A stretch of DNA of 64,000 nucleotides from Haloarcula rubripromontorii (GCF_001280425.1 NZ_LIUF01000002.1:124001-188000); one strand, 5' to 3'; shown: positions 27,146-36,419, numbered from the stretch's first letter. The notes: generated by a model not told the origin, from the letters alone. A program made the numbers and translations.

Positions 27146-29041
27146 CTACCAGTACGACGGCGTGCTTCCGTACAGCCGCATGAAGTGAAGCCGTTCGCTC
27201 ACGGCCCGCGAGAGCGGGAGGAGAAAGTCGCCGGTGTTGGGGAACAGCGTGACACCGGAGACGAGGAGATAGCCTGCTGTCAGCCCAGCGGCGACACCGA
27301 GAACGGCCGCTCCGGTTGCCTCGAACCCGCCGACGGCTGTGTCGAGGAGTACCCAGCACCCGACGCCGGCAGCGACCGTCAGCGCGGCGAGCGCGTACAG
27401 CTGGACGGCCTCGCCGAGGACTAGGTCACCGACCGCGATTACGCCGAGATAGAGCGGGACGCCGGTCAGGACCGCGGTACCGAAGCCGACTGCGGCCGAC
27501 CGCCCGGCGGTTTCGAGGGCGCGCCGAACCGCCGGTAGCCGTATCACCCAGTAGACGCCGACCGCGTAGAGTGGGTGGAGATACCGCATCGTGAGCATGT
27601 GATGTAGCGGGAGTGTCGTGAGCGCCAGCCCGAGCAACAACAGGACGTACACCGCGGTGAACGCATCGACGACAGTAACGGGGGCCGTCTGTCCGGCGAG
27701 GCGTGGCCGCCGGAGACTGACCCCGCGAGCGAGTCGGCGGGCGGCGAGCAGTGGATAGACCACGACGGCACCGAGCAGCGGCATCGATTCGAGGACACTG
27801 AGATTTACCGCGGCGTCCTGTCTCGGCAACAGACTGTCGATGTACCCGTGTCGAAGGAATATCCGACTCATCCGCTCAGGGTCAAGTAGGACGGCGTAGG
27901 ACGCGCCGAACTGGCCGAGAATTCGCGACAACACGCTGCCGCCGGAAGCGAACTGCCCGCCGGTGGCGTCGCTCCCGCTTGTCCCGCCTGCTCCGCCGTC
28001 GCCGCTGAGCACGTCACCGCTGTACTCCGGCAGTAGCCGGGGCGGTTGCAGCGGCTGGCCGGAGATGGCCAGGTTCGTCAGGAAAAACGGGACCAGCGAG
28101 ACAGACAAGGTGAGTCCGACCACCAGCAGCTCCCGGAGGTCGTTGGACCGGGCGGTCGGCAGGTCGACGGCCGCGATGGCCACCAGCAAGAAGAACCCCT
28201 CAGGGGCGTGAACCCACGTCACGGGCCCGACCCAAGCGTAGGTGAGCGCCCTGAAGCGTCTGGCGACGGTCGCGGAATCAGCCTCCCGGCTTCGGTAGAG
28301 AGTGTAGAGCACACAGACGACGAACAGCGCGGTGACGCTGTGGCGCTTCGGCAGGCTCGCCCAGAACCCTATCGGCGTCGCGAATGCGGCCGTCAGCCCG
28401 GCAACCACGCCCAGCCGGTCGGTGTACAGACGACTGACCAGCCGATAGAGGACGACGGCGGTGAACGCCGCTGCCAGCGCAGTCGTAAACTGAAGCGCCA
28501 GTAGCGGGTACCAGTACGGCGACAGCGGCGTCGCAACGAGTAGATTACCGACGAAGGCGGCGGCTCCGACGGCAGCTCCGACTAGGATACACAACCGGCG
28601 TCGGTCGAGCCAGACGCCGACACCGGCCGCCACTCCAATGACAGCGAACGACCAGAGACCAACCACCAAGACCCGGACATCCGCAACCAGCGAGACGGCT
28701 TCGAGCGCGAGCAGCCAGACGGCGGAGACAACTACGATGCCGTAGTTCCGGCCGTACACGCGGCCGTCGACGAGGTACGTTCCCGGCGAGGCCCCGGACG
28801 CGGGGCCGTACACCGCCCGGTCGATGAACAGGTGTCCGTCGACGACGCCGACGAGCGTATTCGCGAAGGTGAACTGGTCGTTTGAGAAGAACCCGAACCG
28901 CCAGTAGAGCCCGAACCACGCGAGCGCGGCGAGACAGAGTGTTGCCCCGATGTAGTTCCCGAACGCCACACGGAGCACTGCGACCCCGAGGGTGTCGGTA
29001 TCGACGCCGGTGTCAGGCGTGAACCGCTCGCGGACGCTCAT
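27146..29041 (-). CDS. Large polytopic membrane protein, cassette copy A, possible GT-C-like
   Basis: A 631-residue membrane protein with about 12-14 hydrophobic segments. The first outside loop contains FSNDQFTFANTLVGVVDGHLF, whose acidic-aromatic pattern loosely recalls GT-C glycosyltransferases; this is weak. Strong identities to the protein at 42038-44032 (YGRNYG, GFWASLPKRH, the WVHAPEGFFL/WIHAFEGFFL pair, PPRLLP) prove paralogy. A Gly/Ser/Asp-rich outside loop lies near residues 340-375. ATG at 29041 is chosen because it overlaps the upstream stop as ATGA; a longer in-frame start at 29107 is unlikely. It may serve the archaellum or its glycosylation (inference from location). Confidence 0.75.
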   Translation of the reverse strand: MSVRERFTPDTGVDTDTLGVAVLRVAFGNYIGATLCLAALAWFGLYWRFGFFSNDQFTFANTLVGVVDGHLFIDRAVYGPASGASPGTYLVDGRVYGRNYGIVVVSAVWLLALEAVSLVADVRVLVVGLWSFAVIGVAAGVGVWLDRRRLCILVGAAVGAAAFVGNLLVATPLSPYWYPLLALQFTTALAAAFTAVVLYRLVSRLYTDRLGVVAGLTAAFATPIGFWASLPKRHSVTALFVVCVLYTLYRSREADSATVARRFRALTYAWVGPVTWVHAPEGFFLLVAIAAVDLPTARSNDLRELLVVGLTLSVSLVPFFLTNLAISGQPLQPPRLLPEYSGDVLSGDGGAGGTSGSDATGGQFASGGSVLSRILGQFGASYAVLLDPERMSRIFLRHGYIDSLLPRQDAAVNLSVLESMPLLGAVVVYPLLAARRLARGVSLRRPRLAGQTAPVTVVDAFTAVYVLLLLGLALTTLPLHHMLTMRYLHPLYAVGVYWVIRLPAVRRALETAGRSAAVGFGTAVLTGVPLYLGVIAVGDLVLGEAVQLYALAALTVAAGVGCWVLLDTAVGGFEATGAAVLGVAAGLTAGYLLVSGVTLFPNTGDFLLPLSRAVSERLHFMRLYGSTPSYW

Positions 29042-29520
29042 TGCCGGACCTCGATCGTTATTTGCGTCACTGTGATCTGTCGCTCTCTGTCGCCTTCCCG
29101 GATCCATATCGTCAGCACTGCGTCGTAGCTACCCCGGTTGATCCGTTGTGGACTGATGCCGATGGGCTTCGGCCGGAGTCGCATCCGCGTCCCTTCGGTC
29201 CCGGCCAGCTCGTACCGGCTCGTCGCGGTGATCCACAGCGACGGGATATCGATCGTGTACCTGACAGCTGGGTTCCCAGTGACACGATCTACGGTCATCA
29301 CTGCTGGCGGTGCGTCCAGATGGTACCGGCCGGACCCGAACCGCCCTTGGTTGAGGGTAACCTGTTCTGTTGGCACAGAATCGACGGTCACGGCGGTGCT
29401 TCCGTCACCCACCGACGGTCCCGCCTGGGTGATGTCCACGGCGCCAACGAGCGGTCCCGACGCGACGGCGAGAATAGAGACGAAGAGCGCGAACGTGGCT
29501 GGCACCACCCACTCAGTCAT
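29038..29520 (-). CDS. Small exported protein, cassette copy A
   Basis: A 160-residue protein with an N-terminal hydrophobic segment (VVPATFALFVSILAVASGPLVG) that acts as a signal peptide or anchor, then a beta-rich outside domain. It is a paralogue of the protein at 41559-42041: both share GPLVG after the membrane segment, then DG(S/T)A, (L/I)xxGRFG and a V-x-G-x-P-x-x-x-Y core. It is followed by the polytopic partner with a 4-bp ATGA overlap. The dyad TATC-N6-GATA lies 46 bp upstream. Function unknown. Confidence 0.75.
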   Translation of the reverse strand: MTEWVVPATFALFVSILAVASGPLVGAVDITQAGPSVGDGSTAVTVDSVPTEQVTLNQGRFGSGRYHLDAPPAVMTVDRVTGNPAVRYTIDIPSLWITATSRYELAGTEGTRMRLRPKPIGISPQRINRGSYDAVLTIWIREGDRERQITVTQITIEVRQ

Positions 29521-29566
29521 AGTGTACCCGACATTGACTACCGTCGTATTTCACTCTACGGTAGCG

Positions 29567-29584
29567 ATTATCGCTTTGGATAAT
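29567..29584 (-). promoter_or_regulatory. TATC-N6-GATA dyad upstream of cassette A
   Basis: ATTATC-GCTTTG-GATAAT, a perfect inverted repeat in both 6-base arms. On the minus strand it lies 14 bp upstream of a TATA-like gaaatac (29546-29552), which is itself about 29 nt before the ATG at 29520. The same geometry recurs upstream of five other motility-locus genes. Confidence 0.7.
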
Positions 29585-29603
29585 GCGGCTCGGAGACAAG
29601 CAG

Positions 29604-30482
29604 TCAGGCGTTCACGTCTTCGAGGTGGCGGCTGGCGACGATCTTGCCCGTCGGCGTAAGCGTCGGGCCGTCAGCGCCGTCCTGTACGAGTCCATCGGCA
29701 GAGAGGTCCTGAAGAATCATCGACACCTGTGAGGAGTCCTTGCCGAGAATACTCGCCAGCGGCATCCCGTCCATATCGCCGGTCGAGTACATGGCGACCA
29801 GCACCTCCTTCTTGTCCTTCGTGAGCTCGACGTCTTTGAGCTCCTCCATGAGTTCGGCGTATTCGCGGCGGAGATAGCGCCCGAGGATGGACATCTTACG
29901 GTTCGACGCCATCGCGGCCAGCGTCGTCATGGCCGTGCCGTCTTTCATATGCCGGACTGTCAGTACCGGCCGGCTCTTGCCGTTAATCTCCCGCGTGTTC
30001 CGGTCGAAGTCCGACACCGTCTTGAGGTCGACGGCGAACGACCCGTCGTTGCGCCGGAACTCGACGTTACCGGGCGTGAGAAACAGTTTCGCCGACTTGA
30101 ACGCCTCGTCGGTGACGCGACCACCGACGCGGGCGCGCTCTTTGACCGTCGTTTCGGTACCGTTGATAACGGCCTTGAACAGTACCGTCCCGAACTTCTC
30201 GATTTTTTCGTCGCCGGCTTCGATAGCTGCGACGAGTCGCTTTCCCTTTCGCTCGAAGGCAATCGTAACCGTCGAGTCGAAGAAATCGCCCAGGTCGGGC
30301 GGGACCTGCCCGATGGCGATGTCGAAGATAGAATCCAGTGGAATCGTCAGCTTGTCGTCCTCGCTCGCGGCCAGTACCAGCCGCTTCTGGGAGAGGACGA
30401 TCCGACCCTTGATTGGGTCGCCCCGACCGGCCACTTCGGAGTTGAATTTACCGACGAAATCCGCGATCACTGATTCCGACAT
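29604..30482 (-). CDS. cheF: CheF, chemotaxis-archaellum adaptor (copy 1)
   Basis: A 292-residue cytosolic protein of the CheF (former DUF439) family. In Halobacterium salinarum CheF links phosphorylated CheY to the archaellum (established knowledge). Features are the N-terminal EVAGRGDPIKGRIVLSQKRLVLA domain near residues 16-40, KLTIPLDSIFDIAIG near 44, a central pleckstrin-like repeat, and a C-terminal winged-helix-like part (LTKDKKEVLVAMYSTGD, ILGKDSSQVSMILQDLSADGLV). A second CheF is encoded at 31470-32333. It stands 100 bp downstream of the preceding gene, with a perfect palindrome in between. Confidence 0.92.
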   Translation of the reverse strand: MSESVIADFVGKFNSEVAGRGDPIKGRIVLSQKRLVLAASEDDKLTIPLDSIFDIAIGQVPPDLGDFFDSTVTIAFERKGKRLVAAIEAGDEKIEKFGTVLFKAVINGTETTVKERARVGGRVTDEAFKSAKLFLTPGNVEFRRNDGSFAVDLKTVSDFDRNTREINGKSRPVLTVRHMKDGTAMTTLAAMASNRKMSILGRYLRREYAELMEELKDVELTKDKKEVLVAMYSTGDMDGMPLASILGKDSSQVSMILQDLSADGLVQDGADGPTLTPTGKIVASRHLEDVNA

Positions 30483-30493
30483 TCGTCCGTTAC

Positions 30494-30507
30494 CTGATGT
30501 ACATCAG
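30494..30507. promoter_or_regulatory. 14-bp perfect palindrome upstream of cheF
   Basis: CTGATGTACATCAG, 11 bp upstream of the cheF start at 30482 on the minus strand. A TATA-like caatatcag on the minus strand (about 30510-30518) lies just beyond it, so the palindrome would sit around the transcription start. It could be an operator; no second copy was noticed in the window. Confidence 0.35.
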
Positions 30508-30582
30508 CACTGATATTGAGCGTTTCGCGCGAGTATCAGCAGCAAAAATCGGATCTATTCGGGAAAACAGGGGCTACTGGCG

Positions 30583-31011
30583 TCAATTATCGAGAGTTCG
30601 AGCGATATCTGACAGCGAGGAGTCCGGTCCGCCCGTCGCTGTATAGACGACGCGCTTGCCCGGTGTCCGGAGGCCGTATTCGGTTCCGTCGGTGACCACG
30701 TCGAGGTGCGCCGAGCCGCCGAGCGAGATCTCGCTGTCGGCAACCCACTCCGCGAGGCGGTTCGTCCCGTCCCGTTCGCGGGCCAGTCGCCGATTGTCGG
30801 CAACGTGTGAGATCACCGGCTCGCCGTCGAGGCTCGTCTCGACGACAGCGTGGTATCGGTCGCCGTCCAGTGCAAGACGGACGGTGTCGCCGTCGTCGAA
30901 ATCGAGCTCGTCCGGGAGTGTAACCCGCGGTCGGTCGGTCCGGCCCACCGACTCGACAGGAACGCGATGCGTCTCGACGGCGTCGTGGTCACTGGGAACG
31001 CGGTCCGGCAC
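30583..31011 (-). CDS. Haloarchaeal protein of unknown function between S6e and CheF
   Basis: A 142-residue cytosolic protein that starts with GTG only 5 bp after the S6e stop codon. The first half resembles an AbrB/SpoVT-like or RNA-binding small beta domain (RPRVTLPDELDFDDGDTVRLALDG near residues 27-50), the second half is unrecognised. Family possibly DUF7112. Its position, translationally close to a ribosomal protein gene and upstream of cheF, is typical of haloarchaeal genomes as I recall them. Confidence 0.65.
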   Translation of the reverse strand: MPDRVPSDHDAVETHRVPVESVGRTDRPRVTLPDELDFDDGDTVRLALDGDRYHAVVETSLDGEPVISHVADNRRLARERDGTNRLAEWVADSEISLGGSAHLDVVTDGTEYGLRTPGKRVVYTATGGPDSSLSDIARTLDN

Positions 31012-31016
31012 GTGAC

Positions 31017-31403
31017 TTACTCGTCGTCGCCGAGAAGGTCGGCCACGTCGTCGCTGCCGCGGGCCGTGATCTTCGCGTTGATCTGGCGCGTGTCGTCGCT
31101 GACCTCGCGGCCGCGGACGGTGATCCGCTTGCGCTCGCCGTCGGTGGTCGGCTCGAAGCCGACGCCGCCATCGGACATGATCTCTTTCGTCATGACGCCG
31201 CGAACGTCAGGTCGCATCGGTCGGCCGGAGGTGTCCGAGCCGCCGGTCAGTTCAAGTGTGTACCCGTCGAGGCCGACAGCGCCGCCGTCGACCTCGTCGC
31301 CGAGCTCGCGGCCGATGAAGCGGTTTGCGTCCTGTCCGTCAACGTCGATCTGGTAGGTGTGGCCGTCCTCCGGGTCGGAGACGGCGACCGTGAATTCTGC
31401 CAT
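31017..31403 (-). CDS. rps6e: 30S ribosomal protein S6e
   Basis: A 128-residue ribosomal protein. [20 protein letters not shown] opens the small S6e domain, [30 protein letters not shown] (residues 29-58) is the family core, then [11 protein letters not shown], and the C-terminus carries [21 protein letters not shown]. Length fits archaeal S6e (about 125-135). ATG at 31403 matches the family start. A translation gene sitting between two cheF genes is odd functionally but looks intact. Confidence 0.95.
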   Translation of the reverse strand: MAEFTVAVSDPEDGHTYQIDVDGQDANRFIGRELGDEVDGGAVGLDGYTLELTGGSDTSGRPMRPDVRGVMTKEIMSDGGVGFEPTTDGERKRITVRGREVSDDTRQINAKITARGSDDVADLLGDDE

Positions 31404-31469
31404 ACCTGTTCTCAATCAACCGCGCTTCAAAAACGCGTCGAACCGTCCGTCCCGGCCACACGGTCTCGG

Positions 31470-32333
31470 TTACTGGTCAGCCATCGCATCGCTCGCAATC
31501 GAACGGCCCCGGGCCTCCAGCTGTACCTCCCGGCGTGTCCGGACCGGCTCGAGGATATCAGCCTGCATCAGCCTGTCGTACACGTCTTCGACTTCCTCGA
31601 TCTCCATGTCGACGAAGTCCGGGATCTTGAACGGTGAGATACCGGAGTACAGCGCCATCAGCACTTGCGTCTCTTTGTCGGAGAGGTCCACGTCGTCGGC
31701 GATATTGCGCTGCTCGCCCTGCCGGACAAGTCCCTCGATGAGCGAGACGTGTCGGGGCGTCCCCGAGATGTGGGTCTCGACGCTGGTGCCCTCGATGGTG
31801 TGTTCGACCTCCAGCAACGGTCGCTCGTCGCCCCGAATCGTCTTCTCCTTGGCCTCAACGGTCCCCACGTCGTCGATGTCCAGTTCGACGAACGTGCCGC
31901 TGGCGATGGCCAGATTGATGCAGTCGCCGTCGAGCTTGAGCCGCCCCTTCTCCCAGCCGCCATCCTGAACAACGCCACCCTTGACTGCGGGGTGGTTGAC
32001 GAGGACGACGGTCTGGTCGAGCAGCGTACTGTACAGTTTCTCCTGGAACTCCTCGGCCTTCTTCGCCGAGATGAGTGTCACGTTCCGGCCGGCCTGCACC
32101 TTGATGTAGCTGTCGACCTGTGCGAGTGGCTGGTTCATCTGGCTGGCCGTGACGCTGCTGACCTTCGACAGCGGGATGGTCCGCTTGCCGTCGTTGGTCG
32201 CGAGGACGAGCCGCTTGTTCGAGAGGAGAATCCGGCCGGGTAGCCACTCGATGTCGTTTCGCTTCCGCCCGTCCGAGACGACCTGGACGAACTTCCCCTT
32301 CGTATCGACCAGTGCGTGTTCTCCGTCGCTCAT
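31470..32333 (-). CDS. cheF: CheF, chemotaxis-archaellum adaptor (copy 2)
   Basis: A 287-residue paralogue of the CheF at 29604-30482. It shares the N-terminal GRILLSNKRLVLATNDGKRTIPLSKV motif (residues 33-58), a central beta region, HTIEGTSVETHISGTPRHVSLIEGLVRQ near 180-207, and a C-terminal winged-helix-like part (DLSDKETQVLMALYSGISPFKIPDFV). In H. salinarum two CheF proteins and a HEAT protein interact with Che and archaellum components (established knowledge); the same three are encoded here. It lies 59 bp downstream of the HEAT gene. Confidence 0.9.
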   Translation of the reverse strand: MSDGEHALVDTKGKFVQVVSDGRKRNDIEWLPGRILLSNKRLVLATNDGKRTIPLSKVSSVTASQMNQPLAQVDSYIKVQAGRNVTLISAKKAEEFQEKLYSTLLDQTVVLVNHPAVKGGVVQDGGWEKGRLKLDGDCINLAIASGTFVELDIDDVGTVEAKEKTIRGDERPLLEVEHTIEGTSVETHISGTPRHVSLIEGLVRQGEQRNIADDVDLSDKETQVLMALYSGISPFKIPDFVDMEIEEVEDVYDRLMQADILEPVRTRREVQLEARGRSIASDAMADQ

Positions 32334-32392
32334 CGGTTAGCCAGCTATCGCTCTGATGTACGCCCCGGCCCGTCTTAATCCACTCGGCTGAC

Positions 32393-33625
32393 TCATCCGC
32401 GGCCACCGAGCTTCGAGATGGCCGAGAAGGCCTTCTTCCGGACTACGTCGTGTTCAGTTTCGTCGATGAGTTTATCGAGCGTTTTCCGGGAGCGCTCGCC
32501 TCCGACTTTTCCGAGTGTGAAGATGGCCTGTCCACGGACCTCGGGGTCGACATCGTCGTCCTGCACGATTTTGAGCAGCCGCCGCTCCACCATGTTGTCG
32601 TCGCCGCCGAGTTCGGCGAGGCTCGTGGCGGCGAACTGCCGGAGCATCTGGTCGTCGTCGCTGAGCGAATCGACGAGCGACTCGATGACCCGGTCCCGCT
32701 CCTCCTGACTGGTGACTCGACCGAGCATCCATGCGGTGTTGCGACGCTGGGCTGCCTGCGTGCTCTCTTCGAGAATCTCGACCAGCGGGACGACGACGCT
32801 CCGGTCGTCCGTGTTCGAGAGCTTCTCGACGACGGTATCCCGTATCTCGTGGCTCTGTTCGGTCGGAACGTTCGACAGCAGTTCGATGAGCGAGTAGACG
32901 GCCGTCCGCCGGACGGCGGCCGAGTCGTCCGAGAGGGCTTCGATGAGATAGTCGACCGGTCGGTCGTTGCCGAAGTTCCCGAACGCGCCGACGGCGATGC
33001 GCCGGACCCGCTCGTCGTCGTCCTCGTACAGCGGCAACAGCGCCTGGAGCGCCTGTCGATTCCCGATGTTGCCCAGCGCGTCGGCAGCCTCGCGCCTGAC
33101 GCCGGCCTTCGGGTCCGACAGGACCGACTCAAGCGGTGTCGTCGCCCGCGAGTCGCCGATCTTTCCGGCTGACCGGGCCGCTCGTGCCCGTACTCTCGGG
33201 TCAGGGTCCTCGAAGCGCTCGGCGAGCTTCGGGACCGCGTCGGCCTGGTCGAGGTTGCCGAGGCCGTTCGCTGCTGCCATCCGGAGTTCCGGTACGTCGG
33301 CGTCGAGGACCTGCATGTACGCCTTCGCCTTCACCCAGTCAGCGGCGTCGTCTTCGAGGTCGACGCCGGCCATACTCCCGATAAGCTGTGTGATTGCGTC
33401 GCCACCGAGTTCGTCAAGCGAGTCGATAGCCGCGCCGGTGATCGCGTCGCTGTCGCTCTGGGCCGCGTCCACGAGTGCGTTGACCACGTCGCGCCGGTCG
33501 TCGTGGGCGTCGAAGTTTCCCAGTAGCTCCGCGGCACGGGTCTTGACTCGCTCGTTGTCGCTCTCCCTGAGGAGGCGGATGAGTTCCTGTGCCTTGCCGT
33601 CTCGTTCCAGTTCGTAGAGGCTCAT
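32393..33625 (-). CDS. HEAT-repeat protein of the chemotaxis locus
   Basis: A 410-residue all-helical protein made of about ten HEAT/PBS-lyase-type repeats of 30-31 residues, for example DPDPRVRARAARSAGKIGDSRATTPLESVLSDPKAGVRREAADALGNIG. It lies 6 bp downstream of cheR and upstream of cheF. It corresponds in position and type to the HEAT protein next to the cheF genes of H. salinarum, which was found to interact with CheF proteins (established knowledge). Probable role: scaffold in the CheY-CheF-archaellum pathway. Confidence 0.88.
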   Translation of the reverse strand: MSLYELERDGKAQELIRLLRESDNERVKTRAAELLGNFDAHDDRRDVVNALVDAAQSDSDAITGAAIDSLDELGGDAITQLIGSMAGVDLEDDAADWVKAKAYMQVLDADVPELRMAAANGLGNLDQADAVPKLAERFEDPDPRVRARAARSAGKIGDSRATTPLESVLSDPKAGVRREAADALGNIGNRQALQALLPLYEDDDERVRRIAVGAFGNFGNDRPVDYLIEALSDDSAAVRRTAVYSLIELLSNVPTEQSHEIRDTVVEKLSNTDDRSVVVPLVEILEESTQAAQRRNTAWMLGRVTSQEERDRVIESLVDSLSDDDQMLRQFAATSLAELGGDDNMVERRLLKIVQDDDVDPEVRGQAIFTLGKVGGERSRKTLDKLIDETEHDVVRKKAFSAISKLGGRG

Positions 33626-33631
33626 TGGTCG

Positions 33632-34441
33632 CTACACACGCCGGTAGATGCGGTGTCGCTTATCGACCGCTTCGAATGAATCCCGGCACTCCGCGGGCAG
33701 CGTTTCGGTCATGCCGATCATGAGGTAGCCGCCCTCGCGAAGCGACCCGCGGATCGTCTCGAAGATGGGGACCTTGAACTCCGAATCGATGTAGATGAGG
33801 AGGTTCCGGCAGAACACCAGATCGAAATCGCGCTTGGGGTCGCCCCGGATGAGGTCGTGTTGCTCGAACGTGACCATCTCTTTGACGCGGTCCCGAATCT
33901 GGAACGTGTTGCCGTCCTGCTCGATGTACTTCGTGAAATCGTCCAGTGGTTCCAGTTCATCAGCGATATCAGTTGTCTGGGAGGTCGTGTAGGTCCCGGT
34001 GCGGGCCTCTTCGAGGATGTCGGCGTTGATGTCTGTCGCTGTGATCTCGATCTTGCGGGCGTCGATGTCTGGATCGTCGAGTGCCAGCATCGCCGCCGAG
34101 TACGGCTCCCGGCCGTCGGCGCTCGGGGCCGACCAGAGTCTGACGCGACGGTTGTCGTCCGTAAGCTCTCGGAGGACCGGCCGCAGTCGCTCCCACGCGT
34201 CCGGGTTCCGGAAGAAGCCGGTGACGTTGATCGACAGCGAATCGAGCAGTTCCTCGCGCTCGCCGTCGTCGCGTTCCAGCAGTCGCTGGTAGGACTGGTA
34301 GTCCTCGGTGTCGGTCCGACGCATCCGCGCGGTGATGCGGCGGTCGAGATACGAGTCGTTGTAAAAGCCCGACTCGAAGTCCATCTCTTCGCCGATGAAC
34401 TCAACGAGATCGTTGAAGGTCCGTTCGCTGCCTTTGTTCAT
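33632..34441 (-). CDS. cheR: Chemoreceptor methyltransferase CheR
   Basis: A 269-residue cytosolic enzyme that methylates glutamates of chemoreceptors using S-adenosylmethionine. N-terminal helical domain (FNDLVEFIGEEMDFESGFYNDSYLDRRITARMRR), then the methyltransferase core with SINVTGFFRNPDAWERL (residues 90-106), LWSAPSADGREPYSAAMLA carrying the SAM-binding Gly/Glu region (the usual ACSTGEEPYS appears here as APSADGREPYS), ATDINADIL and FDLVFCRNLLIYID. Overlaps cheA by 4 bp. Works with CheB for adaptation. Confidence 0.94.
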   Translation of the reverse strand: MNKGSERTFNDLVEFIGEEMDFESGFYNDSYLDRRITARMRRTDTEDYQSYQRLLERDDGEREELLDSLSINVTGFFRNPDAWERLRPVLRELTDDNRRVRLWSAPSADGREPYSAAMLALDDPDIDARKIEITATDINADILEEARTGTYTTSQTTDIADELEPLDDFTKYIEQDGNTFQIRDRVKEMVTFEQHDLIRGDPKRDFDLVFCRNLLIYIDSEFKVPIFETIRGSLREGGYLMIGMTETLPAECRDSFEAVDKRHRIYRRV

Positions 34442-36417
34442 AGCGTCACCACGTCGAGGATGTGGACGATGTTCCCGTCGCCGAGAACGGCCGTGCCCGA
34501 GAGGCCGGGCGTGCCCGAGAGGATGCCCTCAAGCGGCTTGACGACGACCTCTTCCTGACTGTTGACAGAGTCACAGTGAAGCGCGACCTGCCGCTCGGAT
34601 TCGCGGATGCGGACGAGCATCCCGTCGCCGTTGGCCGTCTCGCCCTCGATGTCGAAGGTGTCGTCGAGGTGGATGACCGGGTAGATCTCGTCGTTGTGCT
34701 TGATGACCTCCTGTCCGTTGACCTGTTTCGCCTCCTCCGTCCCCGTAATCTCGTCGACGTTCTTGATGGGGACACCGTACTCCTCGTCGCCGACCTTGAC
34801 GAACAGCACCTTGACGATAGCCATCGTCACCGGCAGGCGCAGTGAGACGGTCGTACCCTCGCCCGGTTCGGAGTCGACGCTGACTGACCCGTCGAGCTGG
34901 GAGACCGTGTCGTGGACGACGTCCATTCCGACGCCGCGTCCGCTGGTATCGGTCACTTCGTCGGCCGTCGAGAAACCGGGGTGGAACACGAGGTCATACA
35001 CCGCGGAGTCGTCCATCGCGTCCAGTTCCTCTGGCGAGCGGACGCCTTTCTCGATGGCTTTCTCTCTGATGCCGTCCACGTCAAGTCCGGCCCCGTCGTC
35101 TTCGACTTCGATGATGACGTGGTCGCGCTCACGGGATGCCCGGAGCGTGATGTGGCCGGTCCGCGGTTTGCCCGCCTGTTCGCGCTCCTCGGGCGGTTCG
35201 ATGCCGTGGTCGACGGCGTTGCGAAGGATGTGCATCAGCGGGTCCGAGATCTCGGTGAGGATGGTCCGGTCGAGTTCGATGTCCTCGCCCTCGATGTCGA
35301 ACTCGATGTCCTTGTCGAGTTCGCGTGCGAGGTCCCGGACGAGCCGCGGGAACTTCCCGACGACTTTCTTCAACGGGATGAGCCGCATGTCCATCACCGT
35401 GTTCTGGAGGTTCGCCGTTATTTTGTCCAGTTCGTTCAGCGTCTCGCTGGTCGAGTCGAGGTTGTTCTGCTCGACACCGCGCCGGAGTTTGATCCGGCTT
35501 GTGACCAGTTGCTCGACGAGCCCGTGGAGGTCGTCGAGCTGGTCGACGTCGACCCGGACGGACTTGATTTCGTCGACGCTGTGTTCCTCTTCGGCCCCCG
35601 GGTCGGGGTCCGCGCTCGCGTCCGAACCGGTATCGCTGCTGGTGTCGGCGTCTCCCCCGCTTATCAGCTCGTCGGTCACGTCGGTCACGTCGAAGCTGTC
35701 GACCTTCCCGGTCGTCCCGAGTTCGGCGTCGACAGTCGCCGCGTCGGGGCCGTCGAGATACAGAACAAACGTGTCCTCGAATTCGCCGTCCTCGATATCG
35801 GCGCGGCTCGGACTTGAATCGAGAATGTCGAACCGCCCCTCGATGGATTCGACGGCCAGCATCGAATCGACGCCGAGCATATCCGAGTCTCCGACGCTGA
35901 TTTCGGCCTGCAGGACCTGCTCGTCGACGGCATCGCCATCGACCTCGACATCGCTGACGCTCGCATCCGTGGTGAGCGACTCGTCGCTGTCCGACGAGTC
36001 GCCGTCGTCTCCCGTTTCCGTGCCGCCCGCGGCGGCGGCCCCCTCTTCGAGGACGGCGCGGAGTTCGTCGACCATCTCGTCGGTCTCCGTCTCCGATTCG
36101 CCGTGTTCTTCGATCTCCCCGACGATGACCTCTATCTGGTCGACGCCGGCGAAGACAAGGTCCATCAGGTCCGGCGTGACCTCCATCTCGCCCTGGCGCA
36201 TCTCGTCGAGCAAATCTTCCATCGCGTGCGCGAGGTTCGCCGCGTTGTCAAAGCCCATCGCTCCGAAATTGCCCTTCAACGTGTGGGCTGTCCGGAAGAT
36301 CGAATCCATCGCCTCCGTGTTGGAGGGGTCGGATTCGAGTTCGAGCAGTGAGTTGTTGAGTTCGGTAATCGCTTCTTCACTTTCACGGATGAATGCGTCT
36401 AGATACTGGTCGTCCAT
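34438..36417 (-). CDS. cheA: Chemotaxis histidine kinase CheA
   Basis: A 659-residue cytosolic kinase. P1 Hpt domain: FRTAHTLKGNFGAMGF with phospho-His45. A long acidic linker (about 105-290) contains a P2-like CheY-binding region. P3 dimerisation starts near DEIKSVRVDVDQLDDLHGLVEQL, P4 ATPase has LMHILRNAVDHGIEPPEER, EVEDDGAGLD and GRGVGMDVV, and P5 (about 520-659) is CheW-like and ends in the regulatory domain. It autophosphorylates on receptor signals and passes phosphate to CheY (44119) and CheB (36420). Confidence 0.96.
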   Translation of the reverse strand: MDDQYLDAFIRESEEAITELNNSLLELESDPSNTEAMDSIFRTAHTLKGNFGAMGFDNAANLAHAMEDLLDEMRQGEMEVTPDLMDLVFAGVDQIEVIVGEIEEHGESETETDEMVDELRAVLEEGAAAAGGTETGDDGDSSDSDESLTTDASVSDVEVDGDAVDEQVLQAEISVGDSDMLGVDSMLAVESIEGRFDILDSSPSRADIEDGEFEDTFVLYLDGPDAATVDAELGTTGKVDSFDVTDVTDELISGGDADTSSDTGSDASADPDPGAEEEHSVDEIKSVRVDVDQLDDLHGLVEQLVTSRIKLRRGVEQNNLDSTSETLNELDKITANLQNTVMDMRLIPLKKVVGKFPRLVRDLARELDKDIEFDIEGEDIELDRTILTEISDPLMHILRNAVDHGIEPPEEREQAGKPRTGHITLRASRERDHVIIEVEDDGAGLDVDGIREKAIEKGVRSPEELDAMDDSAVYDLVFHPGFSTADEVTDTSGRGVGMDVVHDTVSQLDGSVSVDSEPGEGTTVSLRLPVTMAIVKVLFVKVGDEEYGVPIKNVDEITGTEEAKQVNGQEVIKHNDEIYPVIHLDDTFDIEGETANGDGMLVRIRESERQVALHCDSVNSQEEVVVKPLEGILSGTPGLSGTAVLGDGNIVHILDVVTL

Positions 36418-36419
36418 TG

